64,000 nt of DNA from Phycisphaerales bacterium (GTDB taxonomy: Bacteria; Planctomycetota; Phycisphaerae; Phycisphaerales; UBA1924), in the NCBI GenBank assembly GCA_016709445.1, contig JADJMV010000010.1, positions 1-64,000 on the forward strand, in the 5' to 3' direction. The stretch's first letter is position 1, and the number at the start of each line of letters is the position of its first letter. Below the pieces are notes generated by a model. It searched no databases and had not been told where the DNA came from. It was given only the letters and a program-made list of their open reading frames with translations. This document shows, one piece after another, positions 8,749 to 16,602 of the stretch. Both the position numbers and the translations under genes were made by a program.

Positions 8749-8776
8749 CGTTCCCCGGGCCGAGGCCCGGGGAACG
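8749..8776 (-). terminator. Rho-independent terminator after PEP-CTERM paralogue 5
   Basis: A perfect 12-bp stem (CGTTCCCCGGGC / GCCCGGGGAACG) with a 4-base loop is followed on the minus strand by TTGTTTTTGG. It lies 33 bases past the stop at 8809. Confidence 0.9.
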
Positions 8777-8808
8777 CGTGTGTTTGGAGCTATCGATCCG
8801 CGGCTGGA

Positions 8809-9396
8809 TTAGCGGCGGCGACGGCCGGCGACCAGGCCACCGAGGCCGATGAGGGCCAGCGAGGCGGGGGCGGGGACGTTGGCCACGTCGAAGCTGGCCT
8901 TGCCGGCGACGCCGGTGTAGGGCACGGACGAGCCGAAGGTGTCGGTGTAGACGTCGTTGTTCAGGTGGTTGGTGTCACCGACGCCAACGGTCTGGCCGGC
9001 GTAGGCGCTGGGGGTCCACTGCAGGGAGTAGAGCTTGATGGGGTTGGAGGCGTCGAAGTTGGGGTTGAAGAGGGGCGGGAGCTGGAAGCTCTCGATGCCG
9101 GTGATGCTGTTGTCGCCCTGCATGGCGCCGTCGTCGGTGAGGGCCTTGAGCATGTTGGTGTAGCTGTCGACGGTGCCGGCCGACCACTCGGAGTCACCGA
9201 CGATGTCGTAGATCGAGCCAGCGAAGCCGGTGGCGCCGGGGTCCATCGAGCCCCAGAGGGTCAGGACGGCGGACTCGCCGACGTCGATGAAACCGTCGTT
9301 GTTGCCGGTGTCGCCAACAGTCCAGCTGTAGGTGAGGGTCTGGGCGGAGGCGGCGGCGGCGAGACCAGCGAGAGCGATCAGGGAAGCAAGCTTCAT
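8809..9396 (-). CDS. PEP-CTERM-like secreted protein, paralogue 5
   Basis: ATG at 9396 is chosen because GGAG lies about 7 bases upstream; an in-frame ATG at 9408 would overlap that site. The 195-residue product opens with MKLASLIALAGLAAAASAQ. It carries GDTGNNDGFIDVGESAVL, FAGSIYDIVG, IESFQLPPLFNPNFDASNP and HLNNDVYTDTFGSS, and ends VPAPASLALIGLGGLVAGRRRR. It is the near twin of paralogue 4, differing mostly between residues 45 and 95. Confidence 0.88.
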   Translation of the reverse strand: MKLASLIALAGLAAAASAQTLTYSWTVGDTGNNDGFIDVGESAVLTLWGSMDPGATGFAGSIYDIVGDSEWSAGTVDSYTNMLKALTDDGAMQGDNSITGIESFQLPPLFNPNFDASNPIKLYSLQWTPSAYAGQTVGVGDTNHLNNDVYTDTFGSSVPYTGVAGKASFDVANVPAPASLALIGLGGLVAGRRRR

Positions 9397-9550
9397 GGGA
9401 ATCTCCATCCTCTTCTCCTGTGCCGCCGATTGGGTCCGCCCCATCCGGCAACACAGCACATGTGCGGGTGACTTTGACCTGCCCACCTGAGCACTCAGGT
9501 GGACAATGGCAAGGTGCCACAACCCCGGCGTCTCGCCAGTCTTTGGGGAA

Positions 9551-9578
9551 GAAAAAGCCGGCCCGTGTCGGGCCGGCT
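9551..9578 (-). terminator. Rho-independent terminator after thyX
   Basis: A perfect 10-bp stem (AGCCGGCCCG / CGGGCCGGCT) with a 3-base loop is followed on the minus strand by TTTTTC. It lies 65 bases past the thyX stop. Confidence 0.9.
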
Positions 9579-9642
9579 GGCAAAAAACGGCGTTTTTAGC
9601 GTTGAAATGGGGTTGAGACCAAACCGACTGCTGAAGGAATTC

Positions 9643-10615
9643 TTAGAGCCCGAGGTGTTCCCGCTTGGCGGCCCACTCGGCCTGTTCCCGCTTGTTCTCG
9701 GTTTGGATGGTGCCCGACCCCCCGGACGCCAGGGAGCGGACCGCTTCAACCTCGAGACGGGTGAGGCGGAGGCTCTCGAACGCGTAGTCACGCCACGCCT
9801 CCAGGGTTATCGGGACGATGGGCTGGACCAGGGCGTGCATCGCCCGGGCATAGGCCTGGATCTCCTCCTGGGCGTGCGGGTCCATGCGCAGGCTGAGGAA
9901 GCGCAGGAGGTTGTGCAGGTCACACTTCCAGTACCACTCGGTGTAGATCGAGACGGGCAGGCCCACCCTGGCCAGCTCGCGGCTGACTCCCTGCTCGGTC
10001 AGCTTCATGTAGCGGGGTAGAGGGCCTCGACATCCTTGAGGAAGTCGAGGAACTCCTGGGCGGTGGCGACCTCGGTGGCCTCGTCGATGCGGAAGCGCTC
10101 ATCCCCCCCCTGGTTATTGGCACGGGACTGTTTGCGGACCTCGTCAAGGCTGGGGATGTAGAACCGGTCGGGGAGGATCGAATACCGGGCGGAGTACTCG
10201 TTGACGTTGGCGGTGCGGTGCCGGATCCACTGCCGGGCCACGAAGATGGGCATGGCGACGTGGAACTTGAACTCCACCATCTCGAACGGGGTGGTGTGCT
10301 GGTGACGGAGGAGATAGCGGATGAGGCCGCGGTCCTCGTTGACCTTCTTGGTGCCGGCCCCATACGAAACCCGTGCCGCCTGGACAATCGCGCCGTCGGC
10401 GGTGGGGGGGCCGGCTTCCGGCTTGGGAACGAGGCGGGGCATGACATCGACCAGGGCGATGAAGCCGTGGTCGAGGACGGGGAGCTGGTGGCGGAGGGCC
10501 CCGGCCATGACGTCGACGAGCGGGCGTCCGGCATCTGGCGGTCGATGGCGGGGGCGGGAGTGGGCTTGAGTTCGGCGTGGCTGGCTGGGCTGGACGGGCT
10601 GGCTGGGCTGGACAT
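9643..10615 (-). CDS. thyX: FAD-dependent thymidylate synthase ThyX (two frameshifts)
   Basis: ThyX makes dTMP from dUMP using FAD and methylene-tetrahydrofolate. The ThyX signature RHRTANVNEYSARY (pattern RHRxxSxNExSxRY, here with Ala for the first Ser) is clear, as are ARVSYGAGTKKVNEDRGLIRYLLRH and the C-terminal WYWKCDLHNLLRFLSLRMD. The reading frame breaks twice. At 10014-10017 a GGGG on the plus strand needs a fifth base to join ALYP to RYMKLTEQG. Near 10522 one more base joins MPDA to PLVDVMAGALRH. ATG at 10615 is chosen because GGAGG lies 6 bases upstream; the first 12 residues are a SSPASP repeat. If the upstream break is real, an internal ATG at 10508 could still start the catalytic domain. 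Confidence 0.88.
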
Positions 10616-10762
10616 GGCGCGCCTCCGTGTGCGTCGGGGTGGGAACCCCGACCGTAGGTCCGGAGGGTACCGGAAGCCGGAGCATGGGGGCCGGGCCGAC
10701 GGCGAGCAGAGGAGGCCCTGGCGCCAGCCTGGGCCTTTCGGGGCGCAGGAGCAATGAAGAAA

Positions 10763-10782
10763 GCCCAGGCTTGCGCCTGGCC
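10763..10782 (-). terminator. Probable terminator of the PadR/HAAS operon
   Basis: A short stem CCAGGC / GCCTGG with a 4-base loop is followed on the minus strand by GCTTTCTTC. It lies 30-50 bases past the stop at 10812. Confidence 0.6.
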
Positions 10783-10811
10783 CTCCTTTGAACAAAGTTG
10801 CGGCTTTGGGG

Positions 10812-12686
10812 TCAGGGTTCGTCGCGGGGATCGCGCGTCAGGGGCTCGTAGACGATGGGCCAGAGCACCCAGTCGCCGTCGTAACGTTGGGGCGTGGCGA
10901 GTTCGTTCTGTCGGGCGGTCTCGCGGGGTGCCCAGCGCATCTCGTCGCCGCGGCTCTCCGCGGCGGCCACGCCGCCGTCGTCATTTCGATCGGCGCCGAC
11001 CGACCAGAGGCGGGGTTGACCGTCGATGAGGCGATAGTGGAGGGGCTCGCCCGTGAAGCGGTCGGGGGGCACCTCCGGGAGGTACCGGGGGACAAGCGTC
11101 TCGAGTGTTGGCGGGTAGCCTCCGTGGTCGCGCCGGTAGAGTTCGAGGGCGAGGCCCGTGAGCACCCCGTCACGCCGCTGGGCCATGCTTTCCACAGTCC
11201 GGGAAACCTTGTCGAGCGCGGGCATCAGGAGCGCGACCGGCATGTAGCGGACGCGCGCGATCGGGTCCGCGAGCATCGCATCCAGCTGCTGGTTCGCCTC
11301 TTCGCGTTTGTCGTACTCCCACATGGGTCCCGCGGTGTTGGCTTCGGCCCTGGCCATCAGACGCTCGTGCATGGCGGTCATGGATGCGCGATCGGCGATG
11401 ACGGCGGCCGTGATGGGTGCGAGCGGGTTCGGGAGGACTTCGAGTTCGGAACCGCCGCTGGGTCCGGTCAGGTCGAGGAGTTCGTGCATGCCCTGGGCTG
11501 TGATGTGGCCGTTGCCCTTGCCATCGTCGGTGTAGATGCGCTGGATGACGTCCTCGAAGAACCATCGCTCGCCGGTCATGTCCGCGTGGGGCCGGCCGCC
11601 CATGAAGGCGGCGTGGCGGTGGGCGAGCGTCTGGAGTTGCTGGTCGGAGAGGAGGTCCGGGAATTCGTGGACAATCTCGGAGGTTGTCTGGATGGCGAGG
11701 GCCTCGATGGCGAAGCCGACCAATCCGCTGATGAGGAACGGGCGCTCGGCCGCGTGATCGGCGATGCCGATCATGGTGTCGATATCCCGGCCCGCGCGTT
11801 CCGCCTGGCCGGCTCGGGCGGCGACATGCGCATCGAATGTGAGCAGCTTGGCCATGCCCCGGAAGTGGCCGAGTTCGGGCAGGAGCACGGTCACGAGCAT
11901 GGGGTTCGCGGCGGGCTCGGGCCATGGGGCATCTGTCGGCCCGGTGCGATGCTCGGTCGCTTGGCGCATGCGCGGGTCGATCGTGTCGGAGAGGGGGGCG
12001 CCGAGGTGGGGCTTGGCGGCCGCGCGGTGGAGCAGTGAGATCACGCCTTGCTCGCGTTCGAGGTAGGCGAGCGCATCGTTGTAGAGCGGGTGCTCCGGCG
12101 CAAGGGCGGGCCAGGCGGCTTCGAGGGGCTTGGGCAGCGGTTCGGCCTCGTTATAGGATTCGACATAGAGACCCCAGGCACGGTCGGCCTCGGGGATCTG
12201 CTCGATCTTCGAGTTGTACTCGGCGGTAAAGTTGCGGGTGATGCGGGGCTCGCCGGTGTAGTAGCGCCAGACCAGAAGTGCGTACACGAGCGCGCAGGCG
12301 AGGAAGACCGCCCCGATGCCGTGGATGGTGTGGGCAAAGGCCCGATGGGCCCAGTGACGGCCGCGACGTTTGGCGCGGCCCATGAGCCGGCCGGCCCGGC
12401 GCGGGTCTCCGAAATCGGCGGTCAACTGCTCGGGCGTGCGTCCGGCGTGGAGGCCGTCGGCGAAATGTGCCATCATTTCTCGGGCGAGGTCCACCTTCTC
12501 GCTGCGCCAGAGCCGCGAGCGCCCGACGACGCGGGAGACGAGGTCGGCGAGCGGCTCGGGAAGCCCGGCCTCGGCGATCGCGGCCCGCCAATCGAGCCGC
12601 CCCGTGAGCCGGAGGCGGGCCCAGTCGCGGGCGGGGGTGGTCGCCGCGAGGCGCACCAGCGTGGGTTGGGCGTGGTCGGTGGTCAT
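10812..12686 (-). CDS. HAAS-like membrane protein with large exported domain, coupled to PadR
   Basis: ATG at 12686 overlaps the padR stop as ATGA, so the two are translationally coupled. The 624-residue product begins with a helical segment of about 80 residues (LDWRAAIAEAGLPEPLADLVSRVV ... LTADFGDPRRAGRLMGRAKRR). This resembles the HAAS/DUF1700 domain that is typically encoded beside PadR. One membrane span follows (about 118-140, FLACALVYALLVWRYY), then some 480 probably extracytoplasmic residues. The C-terminal HGGYPPTLETLVPRYLPEVPPDRFTGEPLHYRL...SVGADRNDDGG resembles the C-terminal part of planctomycete pseudopilin-like proteins. A full paralogue lies at 14708-16473. A role in sensing envelope state is inferred only from context. 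Confidence 0.85.
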   Translation of the reverse strand: MTTDHAQPTLVRLAATTPARDWARLRLTGRLDWRAAIAEAGLPEPLADLVSRVVGRSRLWRSEKVDLAREMMAHFADGLHAGRTPEQLTADFGDPRRAGRLMGRAKRRGRHWAHRAFAHTIHGIGAVFLACALVYALLVWRYYTGEPRITRNFTAEYNSKIEQIPEADRAWGLYVESYNEAEPLPKPLEAAWPALAPEHPLYNDALAYLEREQGVISLLHRAAAKPHLGAPLSDTIDPRMRQATEHRTGPTDAPWPEPAANPMLVTVLLPELGHFRGMAKLLTFDAHVAARAGQAERAGRDIDTMIGIADHAAERPFLISGLVGFAIEALAIQTTSEIVHEFPDLLSDQQLQTLAHRHAAFMGGRPHADMTGERWFFEDVIQRIYTDDGKGNGHITAQGMHELLDLTGPSGGSELEVLPNPLAPITAAVIADRASMTAMHERLMARAEANTAGPMWEYDKREEANQQLDAMLADPIARVRYMPVALLMPALDKVSRTVESMAQRRDGVLTGLALELYRRDHGGYPPTLETLVPRYLPEVPPDRFTGEPLHYRLIDGQPRLWSVGADRNDDGGVAAAESRGDEMRWAPRETARQNELATPQRYDGDWVLWPIVYEPLTRDPRDEP

Positions 12687-13051
12687 GCGGCGCCTCCTGC
12701 GGCGGGCGAGCCGAAGAGCGCGGCGTTGAGCACGCCGATCGAGGTCATGGCCCCGGCAAGTGCGTTCCACTGCTCGGTGTCGGCCTTGAGACGCTTCTTG
12801 CCCTTGCCCGTGAGACGGTAGTACTTGCGTTCGCGCCCCGAGTCGGCCTCGTGCCAGGTGGCCTCGATCAGGCCCTTCGCCTCGAGGTTGTAAAGCAGGG
12901 GGTAGAGGGTCGACTGGCCCATGGCGAGCACGCCCTTGGTCTGGGCGGCCAGGGCCTCGACGAGTTCGTAGCCGTACATCTCGCGCCCGGCGAGGAGCCG
13001 GAGGACGGCGGTGGGACCGGCTCCGCGCATGAGTTCACGTTCGATTCGCAT
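12683..13051 (-). CDS. PadR-family transcriptional regulator
   Basis: The 122-residue protein begins at ATG 13051 (MRIERELMRGAGPTAVLRLL). It shows the PadR winged helix: REMYGYELVEALAAQTKGVLAMGQSTLYPLLYNLEAKGLIEATW followed by RERKYYRLTGKGKKRL. PadR proteins are usually repressors of the gene beside them and of themselves. Here a perfect palindrome overlaps the upstream promoter, and the coupled downstream gene has a HAAS-like domain, the usual PadR partner. The open frame extends to 13102, inside the palindrome, but the shorter start matches the family. Confidence 0.94.
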   Translation of the reverse strand: MRIERELMRGAGPTAVLRLLAGREMYGYELVEALAAQTKGVLAMGQSTLYPLLYNLEAKGLIEATWHEADSGRERKYYRLTGKGKKRLKADTEQWNALAGAMTSIGVLNAALFGSPAAGGAA

Positions 13052-13088
13052 GGTGGTGCTCCGGGCGGGGCGGTGTGCCCCGGGTGGC

Positions 13089-13110
13089 ATACTATGTGTC
13101 ACATAGTATA
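13089..13110 (-). promoter_or_regulatory. PadR operator palindrome overlapping a -10 element
   Basis: Two 10-base arms (ATACTATGTG and CACATAGTAT) are separated by a single T, forming a perfect palindrome at 13089-13109. On the minus strand TATACT at 13110-13105 is a good -10 box lying inside the right arm. It is placed about 55 bases before the padR ATG. PadR-family operators are AT-rich palindromes with ATGT...ACAT halves, which these arms contain. The neighbouring sequence is very GC-rich, so this AT-rich palindrome stands out. Confidence 0.82.
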
Positions 13111-13171
13111 CGACTCATGCGCGGCGGGGTTGCGGGAGATCGCCAGATCTCGGGGCTGCGCCTGCCTGGGG

Positions 13172-14545
13172 CTACGGGCGGGTGATCGGCACCGCCCGGA
13201 TCACCACGTCGCCGTCCAGATACTCCAATACGTCGACGGTTCGGAGCGCAGCGTCGGGGTTTGGGTGGAGGATGATGTCGGCGTCGGGCCAGCCGAGGTC
13301 GGGGATCCCGATATCGATGCCGATGGCGCCGGGAGGGTCCCGGCCGGGCAGCGCCTCGACAGATCCCGCCGGCAACTGGGTCGAACCGTGGCGGAGCCGG
13401 ATGGAGTGGGACAGCCCGGCTGGGAGACGGGCCCGGTGGAGAAGCACCTCGCACAAACCGCCGCGGAATTCGATGGAGGGCCGGAGCAGGGCGGCGAGGC
13501 CCTCGCGGAGTTCGTCCGTAACCGGGACGGCGTGGATCGCACGGGCCTCGATCGGAACGATCTTGACCGGGAGCGTGAACTCGAGGACCGTGCCGTCCCC
13601 AGGCGTCTCGGGGATGGGGGCCGCGGGGTTCCAGACGCGTGCGAGAACGCGCACCCGGAGCACGGAGTCGCCGAGCGGGAGCGGCGTTTCGGCCACGAAG
13701 CAGAGTGTTCGGGCCTCGTAGTGCACCGACTCCACATCACGCGGCGCGTAGCGGCCGTACCGCTGGCCGATGCCGGGATTGCTTTCGAGCGTTGCCGTCG
13801 GGCGTGGTTCCGGGAGGAGGGCGACGCCGGCAATCTCGGCTTGGGAGAAGAGGAATTGCACCCTGTCGGACACGAGCGGGCCGGCACGGCCCTCGGCCGG
13901 TCGGACCGCGATGGGGATTGGGTCGCCCTGCCCGATGACTGGTCGAGTCAGGCATTCGATCACAACAGAGTGCTCGAGGTAATGCCTGTAGGCTTCGTTG
14001 GTGAGCGCGCCGGCGCCGTAGGCGGCGTCGATCAGGTCGCCGAGGCCGGCGATCCACGGGGCATCGGAATCCGCCTGACGGGCGAGCGCAAAGTCTATGA
14101 GCGGGGCGATGGCGGGCAGAGCGAGCTTCCCGTCGTCGATACGGAGGGCGAACTCCGCGGCGGCGGCGTCGGAGGCTTGTGGCGTGCCGTTGTGCAACTC
14201 ATACCGGAGCATGGCGAGCGGCTTGTAGTGGTTGAGGTTGACGCCCCGGAGGGCGGCAAAGCCGACCGTGATCACGGCGACGAGGGCGGGAAGGGCGAGT
14301 GCGACGCCACTGACGAGTGGCCCCACGCGGCGGGTGCGGATGCCCATGCGGATGGCGCGGGGCGACGCGAGCGAGCGGCCGCACTCGGGGCATGGCAGAG
14401 TGCTCGATGGGTGGCCGATGAGGTCGAAGCGGCAGGCACGGCAGTGGGGGTGATCGTTGAGCTTGCGCCCGCGGAGCCCGAGGCCGACCAAGGCGAGGCC
14501 GATCCCGAGCAGTCCGATGACGATGGCCAGGAGGATGGATGCCAT
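13172..14545 (-). CDS. Zinc-ribbon membrane protein of unknown function
   Basis: ATG at 14545 gives a 457-residue product that opens with a membrane span (MASILLAIVIGLLGIGLALV). A four-cysteine zinc ribbon follows (CRACRFDLIGHPSSTLPCPECGRSL, residues about 34-58), then a second span (about 72-95, VSGVALALPALVAVITVGF) and a large soluble domain of no recognised family. This span-ribbon-span pattern is common in planctomycete membrane proteins. It lies between the two HAAS-like paralogues on the same strand. No strong Shine-Dalgarno site is seen. Confidence 0.75.
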   Translation of the reverse strand: MASILLAIVIGLLGIGLALVGLGLRGRKLNDHPHCRACRFDLIGHPSSTLPCPECGRSLASPRAIRMGIRTRRVGPLVSGVALALPALVAVITVGFAALRGVNLNHYKPLAMLRYELHNGTPQASDAAAAEFALRIDDGKLALPAIAPLIDFALARQADSDAPWIAGLGDLIDAAYGAGALTNEAYRHYLEHSVVIECLTRPVIGQGDPIPIAVRPAEGRAGPLVSDRVQFLFSQAEIAGVALLPEPRPTATLESNPGIGQRYGRYAPRDVESVHYEARTLCFVAETPLPLGDSVLRVRVLARVWNPAAPIPETPGDGTVLEFTLPVKIVPIEARAIHAVPVTDELREGLAALLRPSIEFRGGLCEVLLHRARLPAGLSHSIRLRHGSTQLPAGSVEALPGRDPPGAIGIDIGIPDLGWPDADIILHPNPDAALRTVDVLEYLDGDVVIRAVPITRP

Positions 14546-14707
14546 GGGATCCCCGACGAGGTGGGCCGCCGGGAATGTACAGCCGGGGGCGGGCCTGGGT
14601 TCTTCGACCTTTCGGGGCGGGTCGAGGTGGCGAGTCTGGTCTGGAGAGACCGTTGCCCTTTCGCCTGGCTTGAGACGGGCGGTCCCGCCGATCGGCACCT
14701 CTCTCCA

Positions 14708-16473
14708 TCAATCCTCGTCGGTGTAGGGCTCGGGGCGTGGACTCGGGTACAGGATCCAGTCGCCGGGCGCAGCGAGGGAGGCTTCGGCGGGCGGGCACCA
14801 CTTCATGGCCCTGGCGCCCGTGGTGTCGCCCTCGCACGGGACGCCTCCGTCGTCGGTCCTGTTCGCGCCCACCGAGTAGAGGAGCGGCGTGCCCTCGTCG
14901 GTGAGGCGATATTTGATGGGGGAGCCGTCGAAGCGGTCGGGGGGGATCTGGGCGAGGTAGTCGGGGACGAGTGCGACGAGGGCGGCGGGATAGGCGCCGT
15001 GGTCGAGGCGGTAGCGGGCAAGCGCGATCATGACGAGGCCAGCGTCGCGGGTTTGGGTAAAGGTCTCGTGCACATCGAGGGCCTTGCCCATCGCGGGCAG
15101 CAGGATCAGGAGCATGCGGAACTTGGCACGAGCCAAGGCGTCGGTGGCGATGCTTCGCTCGACAACGTCTGCCGGGCGCTCCTTCCATTCCCAAAGCGGG
15201 AGGGCCTCCAGTGCCTCAAGTTCGTGAATGGCGTCGTGGTACTTCCCGGTGAACTCGAGGCGCGAAGGCATGAATTCGGCGTTGATCGGCCCGAAGACGG
15301 CCGCTCCGGCGCTGAGACGTCCCGGGCCCCCAGCCATGGTATCGATCATGCGGAGGCCGTCGGCGCAGATGCGGCCGTCGCCCTTCCCGTTGTCGGTGTA
15401 GAGACGCTGCGCGGCGTCGGCGAGGAAGTCCTCCTCGGACTTGAAGTCGGCTCGGAGCGGGCCGCCCCCGCGGAACGCGCGTTGGGCCCGCTCCAGTTCC
15501 CGGAGCTGCGCGTCGTCGAAGAGGTCCGGGTGGTAAACGAGCACGTCGGCGAGCGTCTGGATACAGAGATGGTCGATCGCGAGCGCAACGAGATCGGAGA
15601 TCAGGAGCCCGTGCTCGCCGGAGTGCCGGGCGATGCCAAACATCGCGAGGAGGCTGGCAGCGCCCCGGGCGGCGTCGCCGGACTCGGCCGCGGCGCGGGC
15701 GTCGACGCTCAGCAGGCGGGCGAAAGCGCGGTACGCACCCAGGGAATCGAGGCTCAGGTCGAGCGCCGGCGGGTTCGACTCTCGCACGGAGGCGGGGTCG
15801 GCGGCGGGCTCCGAGTCCGGGTAGAGGTGGGGATGCAGCGAGAGGTGGAAGCCGGCGAAGGGCTTGGCGGAGGCTCGGAGCAGGAGGTCGCGCACCTGGG
15901 AACTGCGGTCGAGGTAGGCGAGCGCATCGGGCCAGAGCGGATCCCCGGGGTAGATCTCCGGCCACTCCCGGTCGAGGGTGCCGCGCTGCTGGCCGAGAAG
16001 GGCTTCGTAGTGCTCGAGTGCTTCGCGGTAGAGCGGGGCGGCGAGATCGCTCTCCGGGATGTTGGCGAACCGGGCGTTGTGCTCGGCGGAGATGTTGCGG
16101 GACAGGACGGGGTGCGAGCCATAGAAGCGCCAACAGAGGAAGGGGTACCCGATGAGCATGGCGAGGATGGTGGTTGCGAGAGATCGCTTGTACCAGCTGG
16201 CCGCGCCCCAGCCAAGCCTGCGGGTTGGTGAGTGCCGCAGCAGGTCCTTGCGGAGTCGGCGGGCGATCTTGCGCTTGGGGCGCGTGGCGAGATCTCCCCT
16301 TCGCTCTCGCCGGACGCGAGACGGGACGCCGCCTCGTGGCAGAGCGCCTCGGCGACGAGGGCCCGCTCGCTGAGGCGCAGATGCGTGCGGCGGGCGATGG
16401 CGCGGATTCGTCGGGTGATTCGTGGGGGCAGCGCGGCGGCGGCCAAGATGTCCCGGAGCTTGGGCGGCGGCAT
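14708..16473 (-). CDS. Second HAAS-like membrane protein (frameshifted)
   Basis: This paralogue of the gene at 10812-12686 shares the single span near residue 90-110, YTDNGKGDGRI, ISDLVALAIDHLCIQTLADVLVYHPDLF and the C-terminal HGAYPAALVALVPDYLAQIPPDRFDGSPIKYRL...YSVGANRTDDGG. The N-terminal helical part (MPPPKLRDILAAAALPPRITRRIRA ... CHEAASRLASGESEG) lies in another frame. One more base in the four-C run at 16296-16299 would join it to DLATRPKRKIARRLRKDLLRHS. The ATG at 16473 is tentative, since no ribosome site precedes it. Unlike the first copy it has no adjacent PadR gene. The function is unknown. Confidence 0.78.
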
Positions 16474-16602
16474 GGAGGGAGAATACCGGCGGGGGTCGGG
16501 GGTTGTCGAGACCACGCGCTCGCCGCCGACGGGCGGCAAAGCGGAACCGTGCGGGCTGAAAGGGCGCCACAAAGGTGTGCGGCCGGGTGGTCTGTTCCTC
16601 AA

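Noticed and set aside
12851..16231. 1126-codon open frame on the plus strand
   Set aside because: It lies opposite padR, a zinc-ribbon protein and a HAAS-like protein with recognisable domains. Long antisense frames are expected at this GC content, and this one has no domain or start signal.
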